DNA from: DATDOO01 sp035293245
GTDB taxonomy: Bacteria > Pseudomonadota > Gammaproteobacteria > Methylococcales > Methylococcaceae
Reading direction: 5' to 3'
NCBI GenBank assembly: GCA_035293245.1
Contig: DATDOO010000197.1
Location: 1 to 16,452 of the forward strand
DNA length: 16,452 nt
A program made the translations under genes and the position numbers. This document shows, one piece after another, positions 1 through 6,574 of the stretch (its first letter is position 1; every line of letters starts with the position of its first letter). Below the pieces are notes generated by a model. The model searched no databases. It saw only the letters and a program-made list of their open reading frames with translations, and was not told the DNA's origin.

Positions 1-300
1 CGTTCTGAAATGGGAGCCCGACTCGTCGAAAAGATTGGAACTCAGGTCGGCATCCCCCCAATAGCTGTCCGCAATACTCGGCGTGTGGCTGATAATCTGG
101 TCGACGATGTTGGCGTCGGCCGTCACTTGCGTCCGGAACAAATTGGCGTCCTGCGTCCAGGTCACGTTGAGAACGTCGTCGTAAATGAAACCGCCCCCAC
201 GGTCGTGCAAGGCGGCCTCGGCGGAAAATGCCGCAAGCGAGCCGGCCAGAACCAGGGCAGCGGGCACGGCGACATTACATTGTCTTGAATCGAATCTCAT
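1..300 (-). CDS. Exported protein, N-terminal part only (PEP-CTERM/DUF1566-like N-terminus)
   Basis: The reading frame is open from an ATG at 300 to the window edge, 100 codons, so the C-terminus is missing. Residues 1-29 form a signal peptide: a short basic start, a hydrophobic stretch rich in Ala, Val and Leu, and an AEA-type cleavage site. The mature protein starts ALHDRGGGFIYDDVLNVTW, then QDANLF. From memory of the family, 'LxDRGGGLIYDxxLNVTWLQDAN' is typical of exported proteins with a DUF1566/Lcl-like domain, many of which end in a PEP-CTERM sorting signal. The sorting signal itself would lie outside the window, so that assignment is an inference. A good GAGGA ribosome binding site (307-311) lies six bases before the ATG, which fixes the start. 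A near-consensus sigma-54 promoter lies about 83 bases upstream. The product is probably a surface or extracellular matrix protein of unknown role. Confidence 0.75.
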   Translation of the reverse strand, partial: MRFDSRQCNVAVPAALVLAGSLAAFSAEAALHDRGGGFIYDDVLNVTWTQDANLFRTQVTADANIVDQIISHTPSIADSYWGDADLSSNLFDESGSHFRT

Positions 301-326
301 ACGAAGTCCTCGTTCGTTGTCCACAT
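297..326 (-). other. Possible nine-codon leader ORF overlapping the start of the exported protein
   Basis: An ATG at 326 opens the short frame MWTTNEDFV and ends in TGA. That TGA shares bases with the ATG at 298-300, giving an ATGA overlap. It has a strong Shine-Dalgarno sequence, GGGAGG at 330-335, although the spacing to the ATG is short (three bases). The arrangement is typical of translational coupling between a leader peptide and the downstream gene. It may also be chance, because the downstream gene has its own ribosome binding site inside the small ORF. The evidence is sequence only. Confidence 0.35.
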
Positions 327-628
327 TGACCTCCCGTGCGGCGTCTCGGTGCCGGCGCGGCGTTTTAGCTTCCCCAACGACGAAAGCACGCGGCGTGCCA
401 TACGCAAACACTGCTCATTCAGTAGGTTACGAGATCGCGGGCACGCTGGGCCGCGTTATATGCCCCGGCGGTGTGTGAACTGCCGCATTTGCGGCCGCCC
501 GTTTTTAAAACCGGTCCTCAAACTTGCCAGTCACCCCAAGCCCTTCGGCAGCGCTGAGGACGGGCAGGCAGAAACCGCAACGGAATTCGGCGCGCTCGGG
601 GCAAACGGTGAATTCAAAGGCCGGGTTG
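301..628. other. Intergenic region between apbE and the exported-protein gene
   Basis: This 328-base stretch separates the end of the DUF3570/ApbE cluster from the next transcription unit. It contains the candidate sigma-54 promoter (383-400), the small leader ORF (297-326), a 6-bp hairpin GCCGCA/TGCGGC at 482-495, and an AT-rich patch around 510-523 (tttttaaaa) that would be a weak transcription stop at best. Short frames on either strand show no recognisable protein. No clear rho-independent terminator for apbE is visible. Confidence 0.6.
383..400 (-). promoter_or_regulatory. Candidate sigma-54 (RpoN) promoter
   Basis: Read on the minus strand, 400 to 383 is TGGCACGCCGCGTGCTTT. Against the sigma-54 consensus TGGCACG-N4-TTGCW it has one mismatch (the first T of the -12 element is G). 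It keeps the invariant GG (398-399) and GC (386-387) at the correct spacing. The expected transcription start is about 12 bases past the GC, near 374, leaving a leader of about 75 bases before the ATG at 300. PEP-CTERM/exosortase systems are known to be controlled in several bacteria by the PrsK/PrsR two-component system with RpoN, which fits the gene downstream. No enhancer site was recognised with confidence. Confidence 0.65.
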
Positions 629-1573
629 CTAAACGGCCGGTCCAATAACCGAATTTTCCGTTTCGCCCGATCGCGCGAGCGAGCCGCCGCAATTGCCCTG
701 CACGTCCACCCAGTAGTGGGGCAGTCCCAGGGATTCCAGCCAGGCCGGGCCGTCCCGTTCCTTGAGCAGGGCGATGGTGGAGGCGCTGCCCGCCACGACG
801 CACAAATCGCCCACCACGCTGACCGAGGCGAGGTGCCGCACCGGCCGGCCGGTTTTGGGATTCAGCACATGGCCGTAGCGCTCGCCGTTCACGACGATGC
901 AGCGCTCGTAATCGCCGCTGCTGGCCAGGCCGCCGCGATACAGGCTCAAGGTACGGATCAGCGCGTCCTTGCGGCGGGGATGGCGGATGCCGATCCGCCA
1001 CGGCTCGCCGTCGGGGCGCGGACCGACGATTCGAATGTCGCCGCCCAGATTGACGAACCCGGACCGAACGCCCATCTCGCGGCACATGCCCGCCACCCGG
1101 TCGGCTGCGTATTCCTTGACCACCCCGCCGAGATCGATCTCCATGCCGGGCATGGGAAAATCCAGCACCGGCGGCATCCAGCCCAGGCGATGCCAGCCCA
1201 CCTTCTCCAGCAGGGTATCGATCTCGGCCTGTTCCGGAAGTTTGCCGCTGTCGAAGCGCCAGGCACGGCGGAGGATGCCGGAGGTGATGTCGAAAAGGCC
1301 ACCGCTCTGGAGATGGCAGGTCGCGGCATAATCGAGCAGTCCCGCGGTTTCCTCGTCCACCGCGATGCTGCCCCCCCTGGCTGCGACGCCGTTGATCGCC
1401 GACAGGAAACTATCGTCGCGGTAACGGGAATAATGAGCTTCGAGCCTGCGGATGTCGGCAACGACCGCCTCGAAAACCCGGCCGGCCAAGGCGCGCGTCT
1501 CGGAATGGAACTGGATCTCGCACGGCGAGCCCATGCCCTTGAAGGTATGGCGCGATAATTTCAGCTTGCGCAT
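629..1573 (-). CDS. apbE: ApbE-family FAD:protein FMN transferase
   Basis: The product is 314 residues, the usual family size. ApbE enzymes move FMN from FAD onto a Ser/Thr of extracytoplasmic redox proteins. Family motifs are present in order: GLFDITSG (92-99), DLGGVVKEYAADRV (147-160), FVNLGGDIR (173-181), GHVLNPKTGRPV (234-245) and a final VVAGSASTIALL (259-270). In most ApbE proteins the last motif is ADAxAT, where Asp and Thr bind magnesium. Here the Asp position is Gly262 and Thr266 is kept. No signal peptide or lipobox is visible, and 1573 is the most upstream start, although the presumed partners are exported. The gene follows the DUF3570 gene after 34 bases and ends the cluster that also holds the thioredoxin and DUF4266 genes, so its substrate is probably one of these neighbours. 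The family call is secure; activity is not. Confidence 0.9.
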   Translation of the reverse strand: MRKLKLSRHTFKGMGSPCEIQFHSETRALAGRVFEAVVADIRRLEAHYSRYRDDSFLSAINGVAARGGSIAVDEETAGLLDYAATCHLQSGGLFDITSGILRRAWRFDSGKLPEQAEIDTLLEKVGWHRLGWMPPVLDFPMPGMEIDLGGVVKEYAADRVAGMCREMGVRSGFVNLGGDIRIVGPRPDGEPWRIGIRHPRRKDALIRTLSLYRGGLASSGDYERCIVVNGERYGHVLNPKTGRPVRHLASVSVVGDLCVVAGSASTIALLKERDGPAWLESLGLPHYWVDVQGNCGGSLARSGETENSVIGPAV

Positions 1574-1607
1574 GGGCCGCCCGGTGCCGGCAGGGGCGGT
1601 TGGCGGA

Positions 1608-4178
1608 TCAAAACGCGAGGCTCCAGGTGGCCGAAAGCGATCCCACGCGCTCGAGCTGAAAACCGTTCACGTCGTCTTCCACGGGTTGCAGCCACTCGAC
1701 GCCGAAACGGTTCCCCTGGAAATCCCCCGCGGGGACCGTCGCGCTGACGCCGAAACCCACGTCCCAGTATCGCCCACCGTAGCTTGTGCCGAAATCCATG
1801 GGTCCGGAACGGTCGTTGGGCACGGTGAACTCACCCTTCAGTTCCCCCTGCAGGGTATACAGCCCGCGCACGCTGAAGGTCAGCCAGTCCAGCGGGTTGT
1901 ATCCGGCCCAGGCGGTGGACTGGAAGATGTCGCCAAAGGCGAAACCCACGTCGTTACTGTCTTCCAGCCGCTTGGTCCCGCTGAGCTGCGCACCCCAGGA
2001 CCAGTCCTCAAGGCGCCCCGTGTAGGTCAAGCTGGGCTTGAAATCCCAGGTGCCGCTGCCGAGCTGCATGCCGTAGTGGATGAAGCCCGGATCGTGTAGA
2101 TGGTTACGGCGAAGCTTGATGCCCACGTCGCCGGTGGGCGCGCTGACACCCAGGGCCGCATGGATATGGTGCCCGGAATGATGCCCGGGAACGTCGAGCA
2201 GCTTGACCAGCGCGTACATGGACGTGTCACCCACCCCGCCCGTCGTGTGCGGGTGATCCCCGTGATCCGGGATGGCGGCCGGCGCCGTCGCGCCATCCAG
2301 ATCGCGCAGGGACATATGCATGTCCATGAACTGGGGCATGAGCATCAGGTTCAGCCAGTCGGTGGGCGCGTACATGATGTCGAGCATGTGCATGTGCATG
2401 TCCATTTCCTCCGGCGCTTTCCAGCAGGCCGAAGCGCCGCACCCCTGGGCGACGATTGCCGCATCGCCCGCGTCGCTTTCGCCGTGCAGCATGTTTCCCG
2501 CCTGCCGGCTGTACATGTAGCGATAGCCGGCCATGAAATCGCCGGCCTGGCTCAGCATGTGGTCGAACATGACGCCCGCCGGCGCGTGGCCGGCATGATG
2601 CCCGTGGTGGTGGTGATCCCCCGCGCCGCCGCCGCCCAGAGCGGACAAATTGACCTTGAGCGCCGCGTTGGCCACCCAATAATCGAAATCGGCGAAGTCT
2701 TCCTCGCCGCCGCTGCCGAGCTTGAGACTCCCCTCATGGGTGTAATACTCGAAACCCGCCTCCAGGCTGACGCCCTTGGCGAACTGCTTGGCCACCGTAA
2801 CCCCGCCGCTCAGCGCGCCGTAGCCCGAAAGGCGGTGGTCGCTGGAAAAGCTGCCCGGAAGCTTTTTCAGCCGTTCTTCGGATGTGCCCGGATCGCCCAG
2901 GACGGCGAGAAAAGGATGGTAAAAATCGGCGGCGTCCTGGGAGTAATAGCGCACCCTGGGCGTGACCGTCCAGCCGCGGCCCAGGGGCTGGGCCCAGTCG
3001 GCATCGAAGGTGTGGGCATCGATGCCCCAGTCGTCGTGATAATACCGGTAGCCGAGATGCACCGCCGCGTCCACGACGGGCACGTGCTGAACATAGCGCA
3101 CGTCCCAGGTCCACTGGTTGCGCACGTCGGGACGCTGTTCGAGAAAGGCATGGGCTTGGCCGTCCGCGGCGAGAAACACACCGGGGATTCCGCTGAAATT
3201 GGGATCGGGATTCACAAAAAACGCCTCCACGACCTTGTAGGGATTCTCCATGTAGCCCGTGCTGCGGGTGTAACCGGCGCCGGTCTGAATCACCGCGTTC
3301 TTGCTCAGAACCTGGGACAGGGAAAGATTCGCGCCCCAGTCCTGCCGGTTGCCGCTCAAGGTTTCAGTGCCCGTGGTGTCATCCACGCCGATCTGGTGGT
3401 CGAAGGCGGTCGTATCGATATACGGACTCGCGTCGTGATCGATGACGGCCTTGGTGTGGCTGTTGGTGTAGCTCAATCCCAGGTTGACGGTAGTCAGTTT
3501 CTGGTTGAAATCCAGCCGCCCCCCCAGGGTGGCAAAGCGGGATTCGTAATCGTTTTCCAGCGAAATGCCGCCGCCCACGTCCACCGCCGCCTCGTTCCAT
3601 TCGTAGCCGAGCTTGAAATCCCCCTGCTTGCGGGTCTCGGGCGACGCGGAGGACAGCGTATGCGCCAGGCGCTTGTCCTGGGAATAGCTGACGAAGTCCG
3701 GGTTCAACCGGAGGGGATTGAGGCGGGCATCGAAAGCGGCTCCCCCAAAAGACCCGATGCTTTGCACGTAGGGCGACGCGCCCGTGACGATGGTGGTCTT
3801 GGGGCCGTTGATCGTGAAATTTCCGGTGGCGTTCATGCCGAACGCCGCCGGGGCGGTGGCGATGGGTGTGGCGCCGGACCAGGTATCCTGGGTGTAATTG
3901 AAGACCAGCTTCACCCGGTCGGCCAGGGTCACTTTCGCGGTGCCGTGCAGGCTGTCCACCTCGATGGGATTGTTGTTCGGCAGGTTCCGTATGCCGGGTA
4001 CGCCATTGAAATCCAGGAAGGTGCTCAAGGGGTGACGCTCGCCTTCCTGGTAGCGGCTGTACTGGAAGTCGGCTTCGTCGCCTTCGGCGGCGTGCGCTGC
4101 GGGCGACATCAAGCCCGGCAGCACCAGTGCGGCGGCGGTCAATGCCCGTAGCGCCGGACTGGCGTGTTCCGGCGTCAC
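1608..4178 (-). CDS. DUF3570-family outer-membrane beta-barrel protein with His/Met-rich C-terminal half
   Basis: The open frame reaches 4397, but the part above 4200 overlaps the DUF4266 gene and reads as out-of-frame sequence. I place the start at the GTG at 4178, 19 bases after that gene's stop, giving 856 residues with a clean signal peptide ending in SPAAHA (about residue 30). Residues 31-510 contain alternating aromatic/polar beta-strands and FQYSRYQEGER near the start, as in DUF3570 proteins. A linker near residue 520 is rich in His (DHHHHGHHAGH). The C-terminal third is a second barrel-like region with the Met/His string MDMHMHM near 590 and MDMHM near 620, plus GCGASACW. The protein ends in Phe, the usual BAM recognition residue. 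Single-barrel DUF3570 proteins are about half this length, so this looks like a two-part protein. Metal binding is an inference from composition; substrate unknown. Confidence 0.82.
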   Translation of the reverse strand: MTPEHASPALRALTAAALVLPGLMSPAAHAAEGDEADFQYSRYQEGERHPLSTFLDFNGVPGIRNLPNNNPIEVDSLHGTAKVTLADRVKLVFNYTQDTWSGATPIATAPAAFGMNATGNFTINGPKTTIVTGASPYVQSIGSFGGAAFDARLNPLRLNPDFVSYSQDKRLAHTLSSASPETRKQGDFKLGYEWNEAAVDVGGGISLENDYESRFATLGGRLDFNQKLTTVNLGLSYTNSHTKAVIDHDASPYIDTTAFDHQIGVDDTTGTETLSGNRQDWGANLSLSQVLSKNAVIQTGAGYTRSTGYMENPYKVVEAFFVNPDPNFSGIPGVFLAADGQAHAFLEQRPDVRNQWTWDVRYVQHVPVVDAAVHLGYRYYHDDWGIDAHTFDADWAQPLGRGWTVTPRVRYYSQDAADFYHPFLAVLGDPGTSEERLKKLPGSFSSDHRLSGYGALSGGVTVAKQFAKGVSLEAGFEYYTHEGSLKLGSGGEEDFADFDYWVANAALKVNLSALGGGGAGDHHHHGHHAGHAPAGVMFDHMLSQAGDFMAGYRYMYSRQAGNMLHGESDAGDAAIVAQGCGASACWKAPEEMDMHMHMLDIMYAPTDWLNLMLMPQFMDMHMSLRDLDGATAPAAIPDHGDHPHTTGGVGDTSMYALVKLLDVPGHHSGHHIHAALGVSAPTGDVGIKLRRNHLHDPGFIHYGMQLGSGTWDFKPSLTYTGRLEDWSWGAQLSGTKRLEDSNDVGFAFGDIFQSTAWAGYNPLDWLTFSVRGLYTLQGELKGEFTVPNDRSGPMDFGTSYGGRYWDVGFGVSATVPAGDFQGNRFGVEWLQPVEDDVNGFQLERVGSLSATWSLAF

Positions 4179-4197
4179 CCGCGGTCCGCTGGTCCGG

Positions 4198-4422
4198 TCA
4201 GTAGCACCCACAACCGCCTCCGCTGCTGCCGGTGCCCCCCGAAGCCGCCTCGCGAGCGCCGTAATTGTGCGCCCGCATGGCGCTTTGCAACGGGTAGGGA
4301 TCCAGGGCCATGTGCGGCTTGGCGAGATTCCCGCGCTCCCAGGGAGCGATCGGAGCGCACGCCGAGAGGAAAAAGCCCGCGCCGAGCAACAAGGCAACCC
4401 ACCGGGGCTTAATTCGGTTCAT
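4198..4422 (-). CDS. DUF4266 small lipoprotein with C-terminal CxC tail
   Basis: The product is 74 residues. A basic N-terminus and hydrophobic core lead to a lipobox LSAC with the lipidated Cys at 22. The body contains APWERGNLAKPHMALDPYPLQSA, matching the 'PWxRxxLAxPxMxLDPxPL' pattern I remember for DUF4266. The C-terminus is Gly/Ser-rich and ends GGGCGCY (Cys71 and Cys73), where family members commonly end GGGCGCN. The two terminal Cys could be a redox pair, a metal ligand or a modification site; none of these is shown. It sits 24 bases after the thioredoxin gene and 19 bases before the DUF3570 gene. This gene order recurs across bacteria as far as I know. Confidence 0.85.
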   Translation of the reverse strand: MNRIKPRWVALLLGAGFFLSACAPIAPWERGNLAKPHMALDPYPLQSAMRAHNYGAREAASGGTGSSGGGCGCY

Positions 4423-4446
4423 TTACGAGGCTGCATGAAAAAGCGG

Positions 4447-4965
4447 TCAGGGACTTGCGGAGGGCGTTGCCAGCAATTCTTCCACCAGAGCCCGGAATTC
4501 CTGGGCCTCCCCGGAACGGAAGCCCATGTGGACATGACGCACCACCCCCTGGCGGTCGACCAGATAGGACGACGGCATCGCCTGCACACCGAAATCCTGG
4601 GCGCACTTCCCGCCTGCGTCGGCCAAAATGGTGAAGTTGGCCGGCCGCTGGGCCAGGAAGGCCTGGGCGTCTTCGCGATTTTCGTCCAGATTGACCGCCA
4701 GAATCTGCAAGCCGCCGCTTTGCAAATCGCCGGCCAGATCGTTCATGAACGGGAACGACTGGGCGCAGGGGCCGCACCAGGACGCCCAAAAGTCCACGTA
4801 CAGGACTTTGCCCAGATACTGGTGCAACTCTTGCTCCTGTTCGGCGCCCAGGGGCGCCAACCGGCAATTGGGCACGGACCGCCCGGTTTCTATGCCCTGG
4901 ACGCTGGAATGAAACGCGAGCGCCAACGCAGCGCAAACGGCAGTGGCGGTTTTCCGCATGGTCAT
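4447..4965 (-). CDS. TlpA/ResA-like periplasmic thioredoxin
   Basis: The product is 172 residues. Residues 1-24 form a signal peptide, so the protein is exported. The thioredoxin fold follows: the VLYVDFWASWCGPC strand and active site with the redox pair Cys64 and Cys67, the ILAVNLDEN strand at 88-96, the cis-Pro loop AMPSSYLVD with Pro131, and the GVVRHVHMGF strand pair at 140-149. These are the features of the TlpA-like disulfide reductase family. Three additional Cys lie at 11 (signal peptide), 34 and 121. The start may be Met1 or Met3 (ATG ACC ATG); neither has a clear ribosome binding site. It lies upstream of the DUF4266 gene, whose product ends in CxC, so a role in keeping Cys of a neighbour reduced is plausible but inferred. 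Confidence 0.9.
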   Translation of the reverse strand: MTMRKTATAVCAALALAFHSSVQGIETGRSVPNCRLAPLGAEQEQELHQYLGKVLYVDFWASWCGPCAQSFPFMNDLAGDLQSGGLQILAVNLDENREDAQAFLAQRPANFTILADAGGKCAQDFGVQAMPSSYLVDRQGVVRHVHMGFRSGEAQEFRALVEELLATPSASP

Positions 4966-5001
4966 GTGTAATTGGAGCGACGTAGTCTCGATCGTATGAT
5001 A

Positions 5002-5015
5002 GCGGCAAGTGCCGC
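5002..5015 (-). other. Short hairpin between the small secreted protein and thioredoxin genes
   Basis: GCGGCA and TGCCGC form a 6-bp stem with a two-base loop in the 77-base gap between the two genes. No T-run follows on the minus strand, so it is not a standard rho-independent terminator. It could attenuate or protect the transcript, or be chance in GC-rich sequence. Confidence 0.25.
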
Positions 5016-5042
5016 GGCCACCAAAAGGTTCACGCCGTAGCG

Positions 5043-5498
5043 CTACTGGCCGGTACTCAGCGGCGCGATCTGCGTGCCCGCGTGATAGGCCGGGTTGCTG
5101 CTATGGCAGTGGTATTCGATGGTGTAGAGATCGTTGGCGGCGGAAGTGCCGTTGCGGTCGACAACCATGTAGTACGCGCCCGCCCCGCCAAACACCTTGG
5201 CCCATCCGCCAAAGTTCGCATCCGCCGGAACGGTATCCGTGCCATTGGCGGCCTTGCTTCCCTTGACCAGTTGCAGGCTCATCATGGAACCCGCCGTAAA
5301 ATCCTTGATGCGCGCCTCGAGATAGCCTCCCGAAGTCGCATCGTCCTCGCAGGTCACCTGGTAAACATCGGTGGCTCCCGCTCCCGACGCGGCAAGCAAG
5401 CTTCCGGACTGGGTATGGGCGAAAGAAACGCCCCCATACATAACGGCAATCCCCGCTGCCGCACCCATGAAAAAACCTTTCAGTGTTTTGTCGTTCAT
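5043..5498 (-). CDS. Small secreted protein of unknown function with two cysteines and a His-rich tail
   Basis: The product is 151 residues. A signal peptide ends near Ala27 (GGVSFA). The mature part is rich in Gly, Ala and Ser and looks beta-rich. It has two Cys: Cys50 in VYQVTC and Cys131 in the stretch EYHCHSS. With His130, His132 and His139 the second forms a possible metal site; alternatively the two Cys form one disulfide. I recognise no named domain, though similar 'ATDxYxVTC' secreted proteins occur in methylotroph-like genomes as I recall. The start is supported by AGGAG six to seven bases before the ATG, the clearest ribosome binding site in this cluster. It is 77 bases upstream of the thioredoxin gene and may share its transcript. 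Confidence 0.75.
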   Translation of the reverse strand: MNDKTLKGFFMGAAAGIAVMYGGVSFAHTQSGSLLAASGAGATDVYQVTCEDDATSGGYLEARIKDFTAGSMMSLQLVKGSKAANGTDTVPADANFGGWAKVFGGAGAYYMVVDRNGTSAANDLYTIEYHCHSSNPAYHAGTQIAPLSTGQ

Positions 5499-5565
5499 TA
5501 CAATTCTCCTGCCGTCGGCACTGCCTCGGGCGCTATGTCGAAAAAATGCAGCGGCAAGCGCTCCA

Positions 5566-6495
5566 TCACCGTGGATCGACCCCAGGGGCTAGCAGCGTTT
5601 CCAGCTTGGCCTGGGCGAGTCCGCTCACCGCCGCGTCGTCGTCCGCGACAGCCTGTTCGAGCAATGCAACGCCGCGCGCATCGTTCCCGGCGCTGTCCAC
5701 CGCCATCAAACGCACGGACGCATCGCTGTCCTTCAGCGCGTCGTGCAGATGGGAAAAGGCGTCCGGCCCCTCCAGTCGGGCCAAGCCGTAAACCGCCTGG
5801 GTCCTGACGTAGGCATCGGCATCCGCCAGGGCCCGTTCCAGCACCCGGCGCAAATCCCCTTCCTCCACACCCCCGTCCACGACCAGGCGTGAAAGCGCAT
5901 CCGCCCTTTGTTGCGGATCGCCGGCATCGGCCATTTCCAGCAATCGGGCGGCATCGGCGCCGGATGGTGCGGGCTCCCGCCGCATCGTCCCTTGCAGCGG
6001 TCCGGGGCCGAGACTCGCCGCGGCCGGGCAACGGGCGGCGTCCGAGTCGCCTTTGCCACGCCCCGTGGCAAAACTCGATCCCAATACCCAGAATTCCTCC
6101 GGCCATCCTCGCGCAGCTTCCCCGACGGTTGGGCGCGGATTGCGGAACATGAGGTCCGCCTCGGGACCCAACAGGCACTCCAGGACCCGCTTCAATGTTT
6201 CTCCCGCGCAAGTCGCCGTAACCGCTTCTTCGGGCAGCACGGAGTAGTGGGCGCGAATGCCCGTCGTCCTGGAGATTTCGTCGATCACCCGCCGCAAGGG
6301 CGCTTGCCGCGCCTCCACTTCCAGAAATTCGCCCCCGTCTCCGCCAACCTTGACCCGGACGCCGTGCCGCAACGATTGCTCGACATCCTGATCGGCCCAC
6401 AACAGGCCGGGAAACAGCAACGCGGCGCACGCCGCGGCACGCCTGACGGGCCTGGCAAAAAACCGGGAGAGAGAACATGAGGAGTCGGTAATCAC
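5566..6495 (-). CDS. Secreted STN-like/HEAT-repeat protein
   Basis: The product is 309 residues from a GTG at 6495. An in-frame stop lies 13 codons upstream and no other start lies between, so the start is forced, though no ribosome binding site is obvious. Residues 1-35 form a signal peptide (AALLFPGLLWA). Residues 45-125 (VEARQAPLRRVIDEISRTTGIRAHYSVLPEEAVT...LLG) resemble the STN/secretin N-terminal fold seen in TonB receptors and secretins. A low-complexity linker follows to about 185. Residues 195-305 carry helical pairs such as DADAYVRTQAVYGLARL and DSDASVRLMAVDSAG, typical of HEAT repeats. This points to a periplasmic protein-protein scaffold; partner unknown. It ends 67 bases before the small secreted protein gene. 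A weak stem followed by six T lies in that gap. Confidence 0.75.
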   Translation of the reverse strand: MITDSSCSLSRFFARPVRRAAACAALLFPGLLWADQDVEQSLRHGVRVKVGGDGGEFLEVEARQAPLRRVIDEISRTTGIRAHYSVLPEEAVTATCAGETLKRVLECLLGPEADLMFRNPRPTVGEAARGWPEEFWVLGSSFATGRGKGDSDAARCPAAASLGPGPLQGTMRREPAPSGADAARLLEMADAGDPQQRADALSRLVVDGGVEEGDLRRVLERALADADAYVRTQAVYGLARLEGPDAFSHLHDALKDSDASVRLMAVDSAGNDARGVALLEQAVADDDAAVSGLAQAKLETLLAPGVDPR

Positions 6496-6554
6496 GCCGA
6501 CTGGAAGGCATTTGCCATGCCACGAACGGACCTACCCGCCCGGCAGCCGTCCAA

Positions 6555-6574
6555 CCGCCTGTTTTGGCAGGCGG
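6555..6574 (-). other. Hairpin in the gap between the coiled-coil and HEAT-protein genes
   Basis: A perfect 7-bp stem CCGCCTG/CAGGCGG with a six-base loop lies in the 220-base gap 6496-6715, 141 bases past the stop of the coiled-coil gene. Only TT follows on the minus strand, so it lacks the T-run of a standard terminator. The gap also contains a 10-bp palindrome, GTCATATGAC, at 6667-6676. I saw no convincing gene in the gap, nor any clear promoter. Confidence 0.35.

Noticed and set aside
524..1558. 344-codon plus-strand open frame opposite apbE
   Set aside because: The minus strand carries all ApbE motifs in order; this is its complement.
2100..4151. 683-codon open frame on the plus strand opposite the DUF3570 gene
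   Set aside because: It mirrors a well-supported gene; the translation has no recognisable domain and is His/Val/Gly-rich, as expected for the complement of GC-rich coding sequence.
4179..4397. Extension of the DUF3570 reading frame upstream of 4178
   Set aside because: The 73 extra codons overlap the DUF4266 lipoprotein gene in another frame and read as Arg/Pro/Ser-rich non-protein; the signal peptide begins at the GTG at 4178.
4409..5008. 199-codon minus-strand frame overlapping the thioredoxin gene
   Set aside because: Out of frame with the WCGPC thioredoxin, which is unambiguous.
5537..5565. Rho-independent terminator after the HEAT gene
   Set aside because: Six T follow a stem of only about four base pairs (AGCG/CGCT), too weak to call.
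5498..6523. 341-codon minus-strand frame overlapping the STN/HEAT gene
   Set aside because: The Arg/Gly-rich translation lacks domains, while the alternative frame has a signal peptide and clear HEAT repeats.
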